Shown piece by piece: positions 39,501-47,400 of a stretch of DNA of 64,000 nt (position 1 is the stretch's first letter; every line of letters starts with the position of its first letter). The notes under the pieces were generated by a model. That model had not been told where the DNA came from, searched no databases, and was given only the letters and a program-made list of their open reading frames with translations. The stretch covers positions 1,984,001 through 2,048,000 of the forward strand of contig NC_007650.1 of NCBI RefSeq assembly GCF_000012365.1, written 5' to 3'. The position numbers and the translations under genes are program-made. This DNA is from Burkholderia thailandensis E264. GTDB taxonomy: Bacteria > Pseudomonadota > Gammaproteobacteria > Burkholderiales > Burkholderiaceae.

Positions 39501-42500
39501 CATGCCGTTCGTGCGGCCGTCGTAGTTGACGCCGCTCGCGCGAATGACGCCGTGAATCGCGTCGCCGTCGGCGAGCGCGTCGGCGAGGCGCTTGAGCGCG
39601 ACGACGACGACGGCCTCGCCGGGCACGAAGCCGTCGGCGTCGCGATCGAGCGCGCGGCACACGCCGTGTTGCGACAGCATGCCGGCGCGCGCCATCTTGT
39701 CGTGCAGTTCGGCCGACAGCATCAGGTTGACGCCCGCGGCGAGCGCGATCCCGCATTCGCGCGCGTGCAGGCTGCGGATCGCGAGATGCAGCGCGACGAG
39801 GCCCGACGAGCACGCGGTGTTCACCGAGAGGTTCGGGCCCGTGAGATCGAGAAAATACGACAGCCGCGCGGCGAGCACGCCGTTGTGGTCGCTCACGATG
39901 CTGCGCGGCTCTCGCGACAGCCCGCCGTATTCGCCCGCTTCCGCGCCGACGAACATGCCGAGCGCATGGTCGGCGAGCGCGCGCGCGCCGATGCCCGCGT
40001 CCTCGAGCGCAAGCCACGCGTGCTGCAGCAGCAGGCGCTCGCGCGGGTCCATCCGCTGCGCTTCGGCGGGCGCGATGTCGAAAAAGAGCGGATCGAATTC
40101 GTCGATGCCGGGCACCGGCGCGAGCCACGCCGCCGCTTCGTCGCGCGGCGCGGCGAAGCGGTCGTGCGGATCGACGCGCCGCGCGGCGCCGCGCCCGCTC
40201 ATCAGCAGCGACCAGAACGCGTCGATATCGCGCGCGTCGGGAAAGCGGCCGCTCATGCCGACGATCGCGATCGGTTCGTAGGCGGGGGGAATCGGCGCCG
40301 GGTGCGGCGCGGATGCGAACCCGGACGCGGACTCCGGCGCGATTTCGGGCGCGATTTCGGGCGCCGTGAGCGGCGGGCGCGCGTCGGCTGCGCGCTCGCC
40401 CGCGCCCGCCTCGGGCGGCCGCACGTCGATCCGGCTCGCGCGCGCGCCGTCGGCGCGGCCGGCCGCCGCGCATGCGCGGCCGGCGCTCGCGTGCGCCGCG
40501 CCGGAGCGCGCGCCCGCGACGGCCCGCGGCGCATCGTCCAGACGCGTCGCGAGGTGGCCGGCAAGCCGCTTGAGCGTCACATGGCTGAACAGCATCGCGG
40601 GCGACATGTCGATGCCGAACGCTTCGCCGACGGCGCGCGCGAAATCCATCAACCCGATCGAGTCGAAACCGAGATCGGCGAAGCTCGCCTGCTCGTCGAG
40701 CAAAGCCGCGTCGGCGCCGAGCACGCGCGCGGCGATCCCGCGCAACGCGGGCAGTCGCGCCGATCCGTGCGCGTCGCGCTCGCGCGGCGCGCTCGCATGC
40801 GCATGCGCCGGCGCGCCGGCCGCCACGATCGGCGCGGCCGCGTCGGTTGCCTCCGCCCGTTCGGTATCCCGGCTCGCGTCGCTCGCCGCATTCGGTGCAG
40901 CCGCCCCGCTCGATGCCGCGCCCGGCGATGCGTCGGCCACCGGCGCGCCGTCGATCGAGCCGAGCCACGACACGATGCGCGCCCGCTCGCCCGCGAGCAC
41001 GACGGGCGCGGCGCTCGGGCTCGCGAGCAGGCGCTCGAACCACGCGAAGCCTTCGTCCGCATCCAGCATCCGCTGGCCGCTCGCCGCGAGATAGCGGTCG
41101 CGCTTGACCGGATCGTCGAATCCCATCGCGCCGTCGCGCCACAGCGGCCACGCGATCGCGACGACCCGGCGGCGGCGTCCGTGCGCGTCCACGCGGCCGT
41201 CGGCGCGCTGCGCGTAGGACATCAGCAGCCGGTTGCCGAGCGCGTACGCGCCGCAGCCGAAATCGCCGACGATGCCGGCCAGCGACGAGAACAGGCAAAC
41301 GAAATCGAGCGGCAGCCCGGCCGTCAGGCGGTCGAGCACCGTCGCGGCCGCGAGCTTCGGCGCGAGCACCGCGTGCACGTCGTCGAGCGATTTGTCGGCG
41401 AGGCTCGCGCGATCCTCGCAACCGGCCGCATGGATCACGCCGTTCAGCCGCCCTTCGTGACGGCCGATATCGTCGAGCACCGCGGCCATCGCCGCCGCGT
41501 CGCAGACGTCGGCTTGCAGATAGCGCAGCGTGCCCGCGCCGGCCTCCGCGCACAGCGCCGCGACGCTCGCCTGCACGCCCGCATCGTGCGCCGATCGCCC
41601 GAGCGCGACGACCCGCGCGCCGTACCGGCGCATCAGGCGGACGGCGAACAACCGGCCGAGGCCGCCCAGGCCGCCCGTCAGCAGATAGCAGCCGCCCGTG
41701 CGCAGCGGCGCGCCGCCGGCCAAGCGCGCCGCGTTCTCCGACGCCGCGTTCGCGGCCCGCGCGAGCACCGCCACGCTGCGTTCGCCCGCCGCGTAGCGCA
41801 CGGCCGCGCCGCCCGCCGCGCGCGCTTCCTGCAGGAGCGCGCTCACCCAGAGCGCCTCGGGCGTGCCGTGATCGAACAGTACCGGCGTCACCGCGAGCGC
41901 CGGGCGCCGCGGCGCGAGCACGGTGACGAGCGCCGGCCATGCGTCGGCGGCAAGGCTTTCCGACACGCCCGCCAGAAGCACGCGCCGCAGCGGGGCGCGC
42001 GTCTTCGCAAGCGCCTGGAGCAGCGTCAGCAGGCGGTCGTAAGCGCGAACGTCGATCGGCGCGCGCGCATCGCGCGCGAGATCCGCGCAATACCAGACCG
42101 AGATGGGCGCGGCCGCGCCGGAAGTATCCACGCCCGACACATCCGCGCGGGCCCGATCCGCGATGCCGTCGAGCGTGCGCACAAGCGCGTCGACCGCGCG
42201 CGCCGGCTCGCCCATCGTCGCATCCGGCTCGACGAACATGCAGGCGGGCGCCGTCGCGATCCGCGCAAGCGCGCGCTCGACTGCCGCGCGTTGCGCGGCG
42301 TCCGCAACGACGCAGACGACGACGGCGGCATCCTCCGGCCGCGCCGGCGCAGGCCGCGCGTCCGCCGCCGGCGCAAGGTGCCATCGGGGCTCGAGGACGA
42401 ACACGTCGCCGTCCGCCGCTCCGGCTTCATCGACGGCCTCATCGACCGCTTCATCGACAGCCGGCCCGCGCGCCGGCCCGGCGACCGCGCGCGACGGGCG

Positions 42501-44396
42501 GGGACCGGTCCAGCACACGGTGCGCTCGAACGGATAGTCTGGCAACGGGACGTGCGGCGTCGGGCCGTCGGAGGGGCCCCAAGCGTCGGGCGATGCGCCG
42601 CGGACGTACCGCGATGCACGGCGGCGCGCGCGGCTCAGATCGTCCGCGCCCGCGCGCGCGCGTTCGCCGTGTTCGCCGTGTTCGCCACTGCCATCGTGAT
42701 CGGCCTGCTCGTCGTGCGGCCCGGACGCGTCGACGAGATTGCCGTCGTCGTCGAGCGCGACCCGCCCCGCACGATAAACCGACGACGCCGTGTCGGCCCG
42801 CGCGCGCAGCGCCGCGAGCGCGCCGTCGACGTCGCATGCGGCCACCGCGATGCGCGACGCGAAATGCTCCCTTCGGCTCACGAGCGCCGCGCAGATGTCG
42901 GCGAACGCATGGCGCGCGCCGTCTCGCGCGAGCCATTCGACGAAGCCCGCGCGCACGCGCTCGAGCGCGGCATCGGTCTTCGCCGACAGGCACAGCACGC
43001 CCGCGCCGTCCGCCCGCCCGGCGGCGACGGCGGCGCGCGCGGCGGCCGGCGCTTCGCGCAGCACGACGTGCGCGTTGGTGCCGGCGAAGCCGAACGCGCT
43101 CACGCCCGCGATTCGCGCCGCGCTCGCGCCGTCGGCCGAAGCGCCGGCCTCCCATGGCGCAAGCGCGTCGGCGACCGCGAGGCCCGCGGCCGCGAAGCGT
43201 GCCGCGTCGACGCGGTGATTGAGCGCAGCGAAATGCGGCATCGGCGGCAGCATCCCGTGATGCAGCGCGAGCAGCGTCTTGATGACGCCCGCGATGCCCG
43301 CGGCCGATTCGAGATGCCCGATGTTCGCCTTGACGCTGCCGATCGCGCAGCGCGGCGCGAGCGCATCGCGCGGCTGCGCGCCGAACACGCGCAACAGCCC
43401 TTCCAGCTCGATCGGATCGCCCTTCGGCGTGCCGGTGCCGTGCGCCTCGACGTACGACACCTGCGCGGGCGACACGCCGGCCGCGTCGAACGCGGCGCGG
43501 ATCACGCGCGCCTGCGCGTCGGCGTCGGGATACGTGAGCGAGTACGTCCGGCCGCTGTGATTGACGGCGCTGCCCGCGAGCACGCCGAAGATCCGGTCGC
43601 CGTCGTCGAGCGCGCGCGACAGCGGCTTGAGGAGCACGAGCCCGCCGCCCTCGCCGCGCACCATGCCGTCGGCCGCGTCGTCGAACGCGCGGATCGCGCC
43701 CGTCGGCGACAGCATCCGCGCGCGCGCGAATCCCAGGTAGCGCCGGGGCGTCAGCAGCAGGCTCACGCCGCCCGCGAGCGCCATTTCGCATTCGCCCCGC
43801 CGCAGCGCCTCGCGCGCGAGATGCAGCGCGTAAAGCGAGCCGGAGCACGCGGTGTCGACCGTCACGCTCGGCCCGCGCAGATCGAACCAGTACGACAGAC
43901 GGTTCGACGCGACCGACGCCGCGACGCCCGACGCGTAATACGCATCGATCTCGCTCGCGTGCGCCTCGACGATTTCCTTGTAGTCGAGATTCGCGATCCC
44001 GACGAACACCCCGACATCGCGCTTCGCGACCGCCGACGGACGCAGCCCCGCATCCTCGAAGCAGTGCCACGCGAGCTCGAGCGCGAGCCGCTGCTGCGGG
44101 TCCATCTTGTCGACCTCGCGCGCGGACATCCCGAAGAACCCGAGATCGAACGCGCCGACCTCGTCGACGAAGCCGCCCCAGCGGCTGTTGCACGCGTTCG
44201 CGTCCTGCTGCGGATCGCCCCAGTACGCGCGCCAGTCCCAGCGCTCGCCGGGAATCTCGCCGATGCTCACGCGCCGCTCGCACAGGTTGTCCCAGAATTG
44301 CCGATAGTCCGACGCGCCGGGAAACCGGCACGCGATGCCGATCACGGCGATGTCGTCATGCTGCGCACGCGTGGTGTTCAATTGCTCGATCCCCAT
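27510..44396 (-). CDS. thaG: four-module trans-AT PKS
   Basis: 5628 residues, no AT domains. Module 1: KS (Cys184, DTACSGSL), KR (TGGLGGLGR), ACP Ser1246. Module 2: KS (Cys1529, VAHGTGT), DH (HLIDGQRVLP, DSAFQ), KR (SGGAGGIGR, VDD), an ACP-like segment with Ala2739 instead of Ser, then ACP Ser2896. Module 3: KS (Cys3175, DTMCSSSL), DH (HRVDGRRVLP, DGALQ), KR (VGGAGGLGR, NYAAGCAF), C-methyltransferase (EVGAGTGGTT near residue 4606) and ACP Ser4874. Module 4: KS (Cys5158, EAHGVGS instead of HGTGT) and ACP Ser5504, then a repeat-rich linker and a docking-type C-terminus. The N-terminus goes straight into KS with no loading domain, so the starter is supplied in trans. The methyltransferase implies one alpha-methyl branch. 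The gene name is from recall. Confidence 0.95.
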   Translation of the reverse strand: MGIEQLNTTRAQHDDIAVIGIACRFPGASDYRQFWDNLCERRVSIGEIPGERWDWRAYWGDPQQDANACNSRWGGFVDEVGAFDLGFFGMSAREVDKMDPQQRLALELAWHCFEDAGLRPSAVAKRDVGVFVGIANLDYKEIVEAHASEIDAYYASGVAASVASNRLSYWFDLRGPSVTVDTACSGSLYALHLAREALRRGECEMALAGGVSLLLTPRRYLGFARARMLSPTGAIRAFDDAADGMVRGEGGGLVLLKPLSRALDDGDRIFGVLAGSAVNHSGRTYSLTYPDADAQARVIRAAFDAAGVSPAQVSYVEAHGTGTPKGDPIELEGLLRVFGAQPRDALAPRCAIGSVKANIGHLESAAGIAGVIKTLLALHHGMLPPMPHFAALNHRVDAARFAAAGLAVADALAPWEAGASADGASAARIAGVSAFGFAGTNAHVVLREAPAAARAAVAAGRADGAGVLCLSAKTDAALERVRAGFVEWLARDGARHAFADICAALVSRREHFASRIAVAACDVDGALAALRARADTASSVYRAGRVALDDDGNLVDASGPHDEQADHDGSGEHGEHGERARAGADDLSRARRRASRYVRGASPDAWGPSDGPTPHVPLPDYPFERTVCWTGPRPSRAVAGPARGPAVDEAVDEAVDEAGAADGDVFVLEPRWHLAPAADARPAPARPEDAAVVVCVVADAAQRAAVERALARIATAPACMFVEPDATMGEPARAVDALVRTLDGIADRARADVSGVDTSGAAAPISVWYCADLARDARAPIDVRAYDRLLTLLQALAKTRAPLRRVLLAGVSESLAADAWPALVTVLAPRRPALAVTPVLFDHGTPEALWVSALLQEARAAGGAAVRYAAGERSVAVLARAANAASENAARLAGGAPLRTGGCYLLTGGLGGLGRLFAVRLMRRYGARVVALGRSAHDAGVQASVAALCAEAGAGTLRYLQADVCDAAAMAAVLDDIGRHEGRLNGVIHAAGCEDRASLADKSLDDVHAVLAPKLAAATVLDRLTAGLPLDFVCLFSSLAGIVGDFGCGAYALGNRLLMSYAQRADGRVDAHGRRRRVVAIAWPLWRDGAMGFDDPVKRDRYLAASGQRMLDADEGFAWFERLLASPSAAPVVLAGERARIVSWLGSIDGAPVADASPGAASSGAAAPNAASDASRDTERAEATDAAAPIVAAGAPAHAHASAPRERDAHGSARLPALRGIAARVLGADAALLDEQASFADLGFDSIGLMDFARAVGEAFGIDMSPAMLFSHVTLKRLAGHLATRLDDAPRAVAGARSGAAHASAGRACAAAGRADGARASRIDVRPPEAGAGERAADARPPLTAPEIAPEIAPESASGFASAPHPAPIPPAYEPIAIVGMSGRFPDARDIDAFWSLLMSGRGAARRVDPHDRFAAPRDEAAAWLAPVPGIDEFDPLFFDIAPAEAQRMDPRERLLLQHAWLALEDAGIGARALADHALGMFVGAEAGEYGGLSREPRSIVSDHNGVLAARLSYFLDLTGPNLSVNTACSSGLVALHLAIRSLHARECGIALAAGVNLMLSAELHDKMARAGMLSQHGVCRALDRDADGFVPGEAVVVVALKRLADALADGDAIHGVIRASGVNYDGRTNGMTAPSGLAQARLLTDAWRTAGIDPAELGYVVAHGTGTRLGDPVELNALGDALRASTGRRHFCAVTSNKPNVGHTLAASGLVSLVNLVEALRRAVIPPSAHWREGNEFVAWGDSPLRVNTVASAWPDGARRLGGASAFGMSGTNAHVIVEAAEPARARAPHAPRGGVLFVVSAKTGDALAQRLRDLADCLASDAWSDGDLADVAHTLLHGRQHFEHRSAVFARGKADAIDALRAAADAVRNAPARRTGALRLLDDYAAHLSARYAAWRDAPARDVDEARRLLEAIGDAYREGATPSALVVAPAPGRTVRLPGYPFACERHWHPAPARAGGASAGANAREPGARERAEAAAAPHVVVLTLTGSEPYLRDHLIDGQRVLPGAAHLDMARAAFERVRAAGGRAARFVALRDVVWRAPLVAGDAGAEVHVELTPSGTAFAYRILSRPADRAAAVGAALTLHSEGVVDELNEPAPEPLDLDGWRAACAGERVDGAALHARFASLGIGYGPSHRGVAHVRLGEHAALARLDLGALADADFDGFGLHPGIVDSAFQASAALSAPREDAAVPFMLRALHVYSRAARTMWAAIRVAAPAGGGAGGVDTRPIDIDLVHDDGAICASLRGWVSARWRKLAGAPPAARATAALRGWRWRAAEPDPRAAEAATRVVLLAPDFGALAAELAAHDAVRCEMLDDVSSHALPDAFAARATQAFAAVRRELAAKPGRPVLFQAVCREADSATAWGLAGLFKTAADENPLASGHVVLVSESFDRARLAAALLAERAWTGHLRYGGAGREAFAIDADEDDRDGREPAGGPPLRDDGVYAISGGAGGIGRAIARDIVARTRAARVYLLGRSAHAPSDLFATADERARIRYCRVDVADREQVHAWIAGLKRDGEALRGVVHAAGVVDDAFVVAKEPSRVHAVLRPKVAGAVWLDEATRDAPLDFFVAFSSLASAFGNAGQADYAMANAFVDGYMTERRARVAGGVSRGASLSIQWPLWADAGMRMPAAIASRLAAATGLAPLPSAEGIAAWRAALARDDANVAVLYGERAAIAAWLATSDAMPPRARAARPMPAARVDLHALRALAASLIGVDAHDINVDADIDEYGLDAVALAHLAREIGERAGRADVGLGFVRGERTLRAIARALDASAPGGDAEVDIGADADADADNAPDAEACVECAGIDARATPPDAGAPQRGAHAAAAEGSARDEAARSIAPLAGAGSPDGASALRARVGARLSALLADVLKVPVARLEPDAPFERYGIDSLTVVALNESLGRHVDALPKTLFFEYRTLAELTDYFVRRHAGAAWFAPDARAEHGAAGALATLGAATRATQTEQAEQSRVAPLAPPRRVFAAATAATRSRAASAPPAATADAIAVIGLAGRYPQARDLDAFWRNLRDGRDCITEIPAERWNHGDFFDPQKGVAGKTYSKWGGFIEGVDEFDAAFFNIAPRDAERMDPQERLFLQASYQAIEDAGYARASLGAGRVGVFAGVMYSEYQLYGIEESAAGRPAALSGSAASIANRVSYHLDLHGPSMAVDTMCSSSLTALHLACRSLQRGECELALAGGVNVSVHPNKYLMLADNRFVSSAGRCESFGAGGDGYVPAEGVGVAVLKPLRAAIADGDAIHGVICATALNHGGKNNGYTVPNPAWQAAVIEAALGEAGVAPGDVSYVEAHGTGTTLGDPIEIAGLARAFGEPGARRGAPCAIGSVKSNIGHAESAAGIAGLTKVLLQMRHRMLVPSLHADTLNPNIAFETTPFCVQRALERWERPGDGERVAGVSSFGAGGANAHVIVREYRSDDERDGRDEPASTAPARARPAWIVLSARNEDGLRARAAQLRELAAGCEGDADLHAIAYTLQTGRDAMDERLAFEATSIADLIASLDAFARGEPGKKQLRGNGRARRGDAPPAGVADARLARGEHRAALDDWVRGASIDWRRAYGPGAPFGPAPRRMHLPVYPFARTRHWLPAPLDARRRAARAGGGLHPMLDANRSEFGRQRFVVEFDGREPWLADHRVDGRRVLPGVAYLEMARAALAASAPDMHADGGATLEDVRWLRPCIVPDGGATLEIALERDGDGIAFSISQTSAHAQPALCCTGRSPSRAARGGGERIDVDAMRDAFRAAPAFDADACYRAFARRGVQYGPSHRTIERVWADGDRALARLRSARPADPRLVMWPGLLDGALQSLIGLHGLDGDLLAAPYRLARLDVHGACGPAMWALARRAGDGALDLVLCDDAGEACVTMRGFASRAAASWRTAAQAAGAPHEAVAGGDARAAFGPAAESPSAATSTSAATSPAISTSAATPAAADGDDWLLLPRWLACDLDPERDAGARAVAPRSVLAIADDACVHDLSAAAFGGASVRRMPASDAADAARLAAILGDAPRLDALVFVAPGAHARSAQALIDAQESGAIALFRIVKALLAHGYRDDALTLAIVTEQAVALYPGEPIDPAHAALHGMAGVLGRDLPRWRVLCADVERARAYAGAALVAQAGPAGEGPRINRLGRWHRRALARVDAPAARESAFRRGGVYVIVGGAGGLGRVLTEHLIRRADARVVWVGRRAADGRIAADCASFESIGAPPLYLQADASDAGAMGAVRDAVKARYGAIHGVVHSALALRDATLATMTEADFRRVLAAKLDTSVRLAEAFADEPLDFMLFFSSFAAFSFPQGQANYAAGCAFQDAFAQHLAARAPFAVKTVNWGFWGHAGVVATPAHRDRMARLGIGSIEPDAAMRSLECLLACDVGQLALINVRRDDAIAPLMTPRRVALHAPGAGPRALDSVARVRPDAERTAAARLHGGLQRDEWRDVLLSLLDATFDALGARRAAEAGGDALRAALGIAPRHARWFAASLDWLRALREGAHAAAAMSADDAWRAWARLGAACDGDAGRSAQYALVDATLRHLADIVTGRRKATEIMFPKGSMALVENVYRHHPVADYFNLAVAEIVAARAADVVRERGVRILEVGAGTGGTTARVLAVLRERGVRVDDYRFTDVSPGFLDHAAARFGAGAPFMSYGLFDVMRAPAAQGIAPHGFDIVVATNVLHATADVRASLRHCRDALRAGGLLVVNEISDKSLFTHLTFGLLDGWWAYEDAALRIDGSPALDAHHWAFALRSEGYADVAFPWADAHDLGQQIVLADAGDVVDAADAQAMRAREAEPWAWATGAESESVLEAVSETETALTPAPTQSPAAPSDATRTAALLRSLLGEALKVEPVSIEGDGAFGDYGLDSIIGMGFVDAINRALDLSLDVTAVFEHNTVDALAAYVGSQLAARAPAAAGARDVEPASSLASSSASDFVSARLPAVDAAASSAFDAAPRARTGADAPDTSLASSASSISSARASSPASPARDAASFDVAIVGASCRFPGADGLDALWRCIVDERSCVRDVGAKWLRTRDPADAGADYRAAVLDGIDRFDAARFGISPREARRMDPQQRLLLTEAWRALQDAGDAARAAAHRTGVFVAAGANEYGAGLDAADNPFSMTSMAPALMPNRISYALDLRGPSEMTDTACSSSLVALHRAVRSLRDGECDQAVVAAVNLLLSAEKFEGFAELGFLSPSGRTRSFDAAGDGFVRGEGAAALVLKPLAAARRDGDFVYACIKGTAVHHGGRGAALTAPNAAGIREAMSAAYRNAGIDARTVSYLEAHGVGSPVGDAIELNAIRDAYAALSGEPAPAAPAASCRIGSVKPVFGHVELASGLLAVCKVLMALRHGVLPGVPGFERPNPHANLAGSPLVVARAAAPWPAPRDDANGAAVPRRASVNSFGFGGVNAHVVLEEDVSSRHAPRVFAQPPLDGARHWECPREIAGAPAARPGRPAPDAPHARIEAVIRDALAQALGVAPDAFELAVPLGEYGADSMLDLHLATRIEETLGVQLSVRELFAHRTLGALRDHVAERIARDGGRRAAEAARAPDAAMASDVAEASVVSEATEASDASEASDASEASEASEASEASKAPADLAALLERFRAGQMDLDDIVDLV
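27594..27674. repeat. 9-nt tandem repeat in a PKS linker
   Basis: Eight to nine copies of GGATGC(T/C/G)TC, coding on the minus strand for an acidic Glu-Ala-Ser / Asp-Ala-Ser linker between the last ACP of the 5628-residue PKS and its C-terminal docking helix. In frame, so length changes would be tolerated. Confidence 0.9.
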
Positions 44397-44448
44397 CGGA
44401 AAAATCGCTCGCCGTCGGCGCTCGATCGGTTGTCCGGGCCGCCGGCGC

Positions 44449-47400
44449 TCAGCGGCCCACCATCGACAGATAACGCCGGCTCAGCAGATCGGCCGCGTCC
44501 TGCAGGATGCGCGCGGCCATCTCGGCGACATGGCGGTTGCGCCAGTTCTCGAGCGCGGTGTTCCTGACCCACTGGTTGAACGCGCCGAGCGCGGGGCCGC
44601 ACTGCACCTGGAAATTGACCTTGTCCGCCTCGTTGCCGGCGAGCGCCGCGCGCGTCGCGAACCCGAAATACCAGCGGAAGATCAGCGCGAGCTTCTGCTT
44701 CGGATTGCCGCGCGCGCGCTCGATCTCGTCGGCCGGGTAATAGCGCTCGCAATCGGCGTAGACCTCGGCGAGCGACTTGCCGAAGTACTTGTCTTCGAGC
44801 TGACGCCGCACCGCGTCCGGCAGGTCGTCGACGCTGTCGTACTGCTTGTAGAGCTCGTACAGGCGATTCGCGCGCGCCGGGAAGAACACGCCGCGCCGCA
44901 GCACCTGAACCTTCGCGCCCAGCTCGAACATGTCGCCCGCCGGCGCGTAGTCGGTGTCGTGCACGTTGATCTGCTGCAGCATGTCCTTCACGACGTCGCT
45001 GATGCCCGATTCGACCGTGCACTGGTTGATCGAGCCCGTCAGGATGAAGTCCGCGCCGAGCACGAACGCCGCGGCCGCCGCCTCCGGGGTGCCGATGCCG
45101 CCCGCGACACCCACCGGCACCTTGTCGCGATAGCCGCGCTCGCCCGCGATGTCCGCGCACAGCCGCCGGATCGCGGGCAGCAGCGCGGGCATCGCGCCCA
45201 TGTCCGTGTGGCCGCCCGAATCGGCCTCGACGCACACGGCGTCCGCCACCGGCATCGCGCGCGCCGCGCGCGCCTGCGCGTCCGAGATCACGCCGTCGCG
45301 CACGAACCGCTCGAGGAATTTCTCCGGGATCGGCGACATGAACGCCGTCGCGACCTCCGGCCGCGACACCTTCGCGAGAATCTTGTGCGCGCTCACGGTC
45401 GCGCCGTCGCGGTCCACGCTGAGGCCCGCGAGCTTGAAGCGCGCGAGCGCCGGCGTGACGTGCATGTACGCCGCGGCCTCGACGCTCGTCACGCCTTCGC
45501 GCAGATAGAGATCGACCGTCGCTTCCTCCAGCCGCCCGCTCAGCAGGTTCATCCCGTACGGCTCGCCCGCCGGCAGCGCGCCGCGGATCGCGCGGACCGC
45601 GTCGCGGATCGCGTCGAGCGACAGGCCGCCCGTGCCGAAGTAGCCCTTCATGCCGGCCTTCGCCATCGCGACGACCATGCGCACCGATGCGATGCCGTGC
45701 ACCATGCCGCCCGCGACGTACGCGTACTTCAGGCCGAAGCGGCGCTTGAACTCGGGACAGCCGAGTTGCTCGACGCGCGCGGCCGGCGCGATGCCGTTGG
45801 TCGACGTTGACGCCGGTGCCCGCGCGAATGCGGGCGCAAGTGCCGGTGCCGGTGCCGGTGCCGGTGCCGGTGCCGGTGCCGGTGCCGGTGCCGGTGCCGG
45901 TGCGGATGCGGATGCGGATGCGGATGCGGGCGGCATTGTCGACGCGGCCGTCGCCGCACGCGCCGGCGACGCGGCCGGCGGTTGCGCGTCGGCCATCCCC
46001 GTCGGCCGAGGCGGCGCCGACGCAGCGACGGCCGACGCCGCACCGGCCTGCGGCCGCGCCGCCGCGCCGCTCGCGCCGGCCTTCTGCGGCAGGATCTTGC
46101 GCAGCAGATCCGTGAGCACGGTGCCCGTGCCGATTTCGGCGAAACGCTCGACACCCTGCTCCGACAGATAGCGAATCGTATCGACCCACCTGACGGGACT
46201 CGCGATTTGCTCGACGAGGCCGCGGCGGACCTCGTCGCCGCGATACGGGCGCCCCGTGACGTTCGCGATCACCGGAATGCCCGGCGCGCCGATATCGAAC
46301 GGCGCGATGAAGCGCTCGAACTCGCGCTGCGCATCGCGCATCATCCGCGAATGGAACGCGCCCGACACCGGCAGCACCACATACGCATAGCAACCGCCCT
46401 GCTCGAACCACTGCTGGGCGCGGCGAATCTCGTCGGCCGGCCCGGCGATCACGATCTGCGTCGGCGCGTTCAGATTCGCGATGTCGATCCCGCGCAGGTC
46501 CGACAACGCGAGGATCTCGGCCACCCGCGCTTCATCGAGGCCGAGCACCGCCGCCATGCCGCCGTCGCGCGCGGCGCTCATCAGTTCGCCGCGCTTCTTG
46601 ACGAGCCGCAGGCCGTCCTCGAACGAGAACGCGCCCGCGGCGAACAGCGCGCTGTACTCGCCGAGGCTGTGCCCCGCGACGAACGCCGGCGCGCCGGCGT
46701 CGTCCTCGCGCCGCGCCAGATACGCAAGCGCGTTGACCACGTACATCGCCGGCTGCGTGAACTGCGTCTGCCCGAGCCGGTTGTCGGGATTCTCGATGCA
46801 GAGCGCCGCGAGGTCGTAGCCCAAGATCTCGTTTGCGAGCCGCATGCGATCGGGAAACCGCGCGAACAACGCGGCCCCCATCCCCTTGACCTGCGAGCCT
46901 TGCCCTGGAAACAGAAACGCGTGCATGGATACGCCCTCGCTGACTGGCGCGGCCGGCGCACCCGCCGGCCGCGCATTGCTTGCATGAAGATTCGAGACTC
47001 GCCCGAGCGCGCGCGCGTCGTCGCCGAACGGGCCCATCACGACGTGCAACCGGTCGTTCGGCACGCCCAGCCTGCGCGCGAAGTTCGCGAGCGTGCCGGA
47101 CGGGCCGAGATCCACCCAGTGCAGCGTGTCGGGCGAGCCGGTTTGCTCGATCGCACGCGCCGCCTCCTGAAAACGCAGCGGATCGATCGCGATGCGCGTG
47201 AGAAAGCGCGCGGTCGGCGCCTCGACGATGCCGCCCGCCGTGCATGACGCCCACGGGATCGTCGGCGCGCGGCACGACAGGTTCGCTTCGCGCGCGTGCA
47301 GCCACGGCACGACGGGCGCGACGTTGCGCGAATGAAAGCCGAAGCGCACCGGCAGACGATGGAAGACGACGCCCTCGCGCGCGAGCGCCGCTTCAACCCG

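Noticed and set aside
34122..44567. 3481-codon open frame on the plus strand, antisense to the largest PKS
   Set aside because: Arg/Ala/Val/Asp-rich translation with no domains; an effect of GC-rich third positions in the real minus-strand gene. The same applies to the long plus-strand frames at 118-4806, 7703-10051, 17102-24667, 24740-28150 and 29697-33971.
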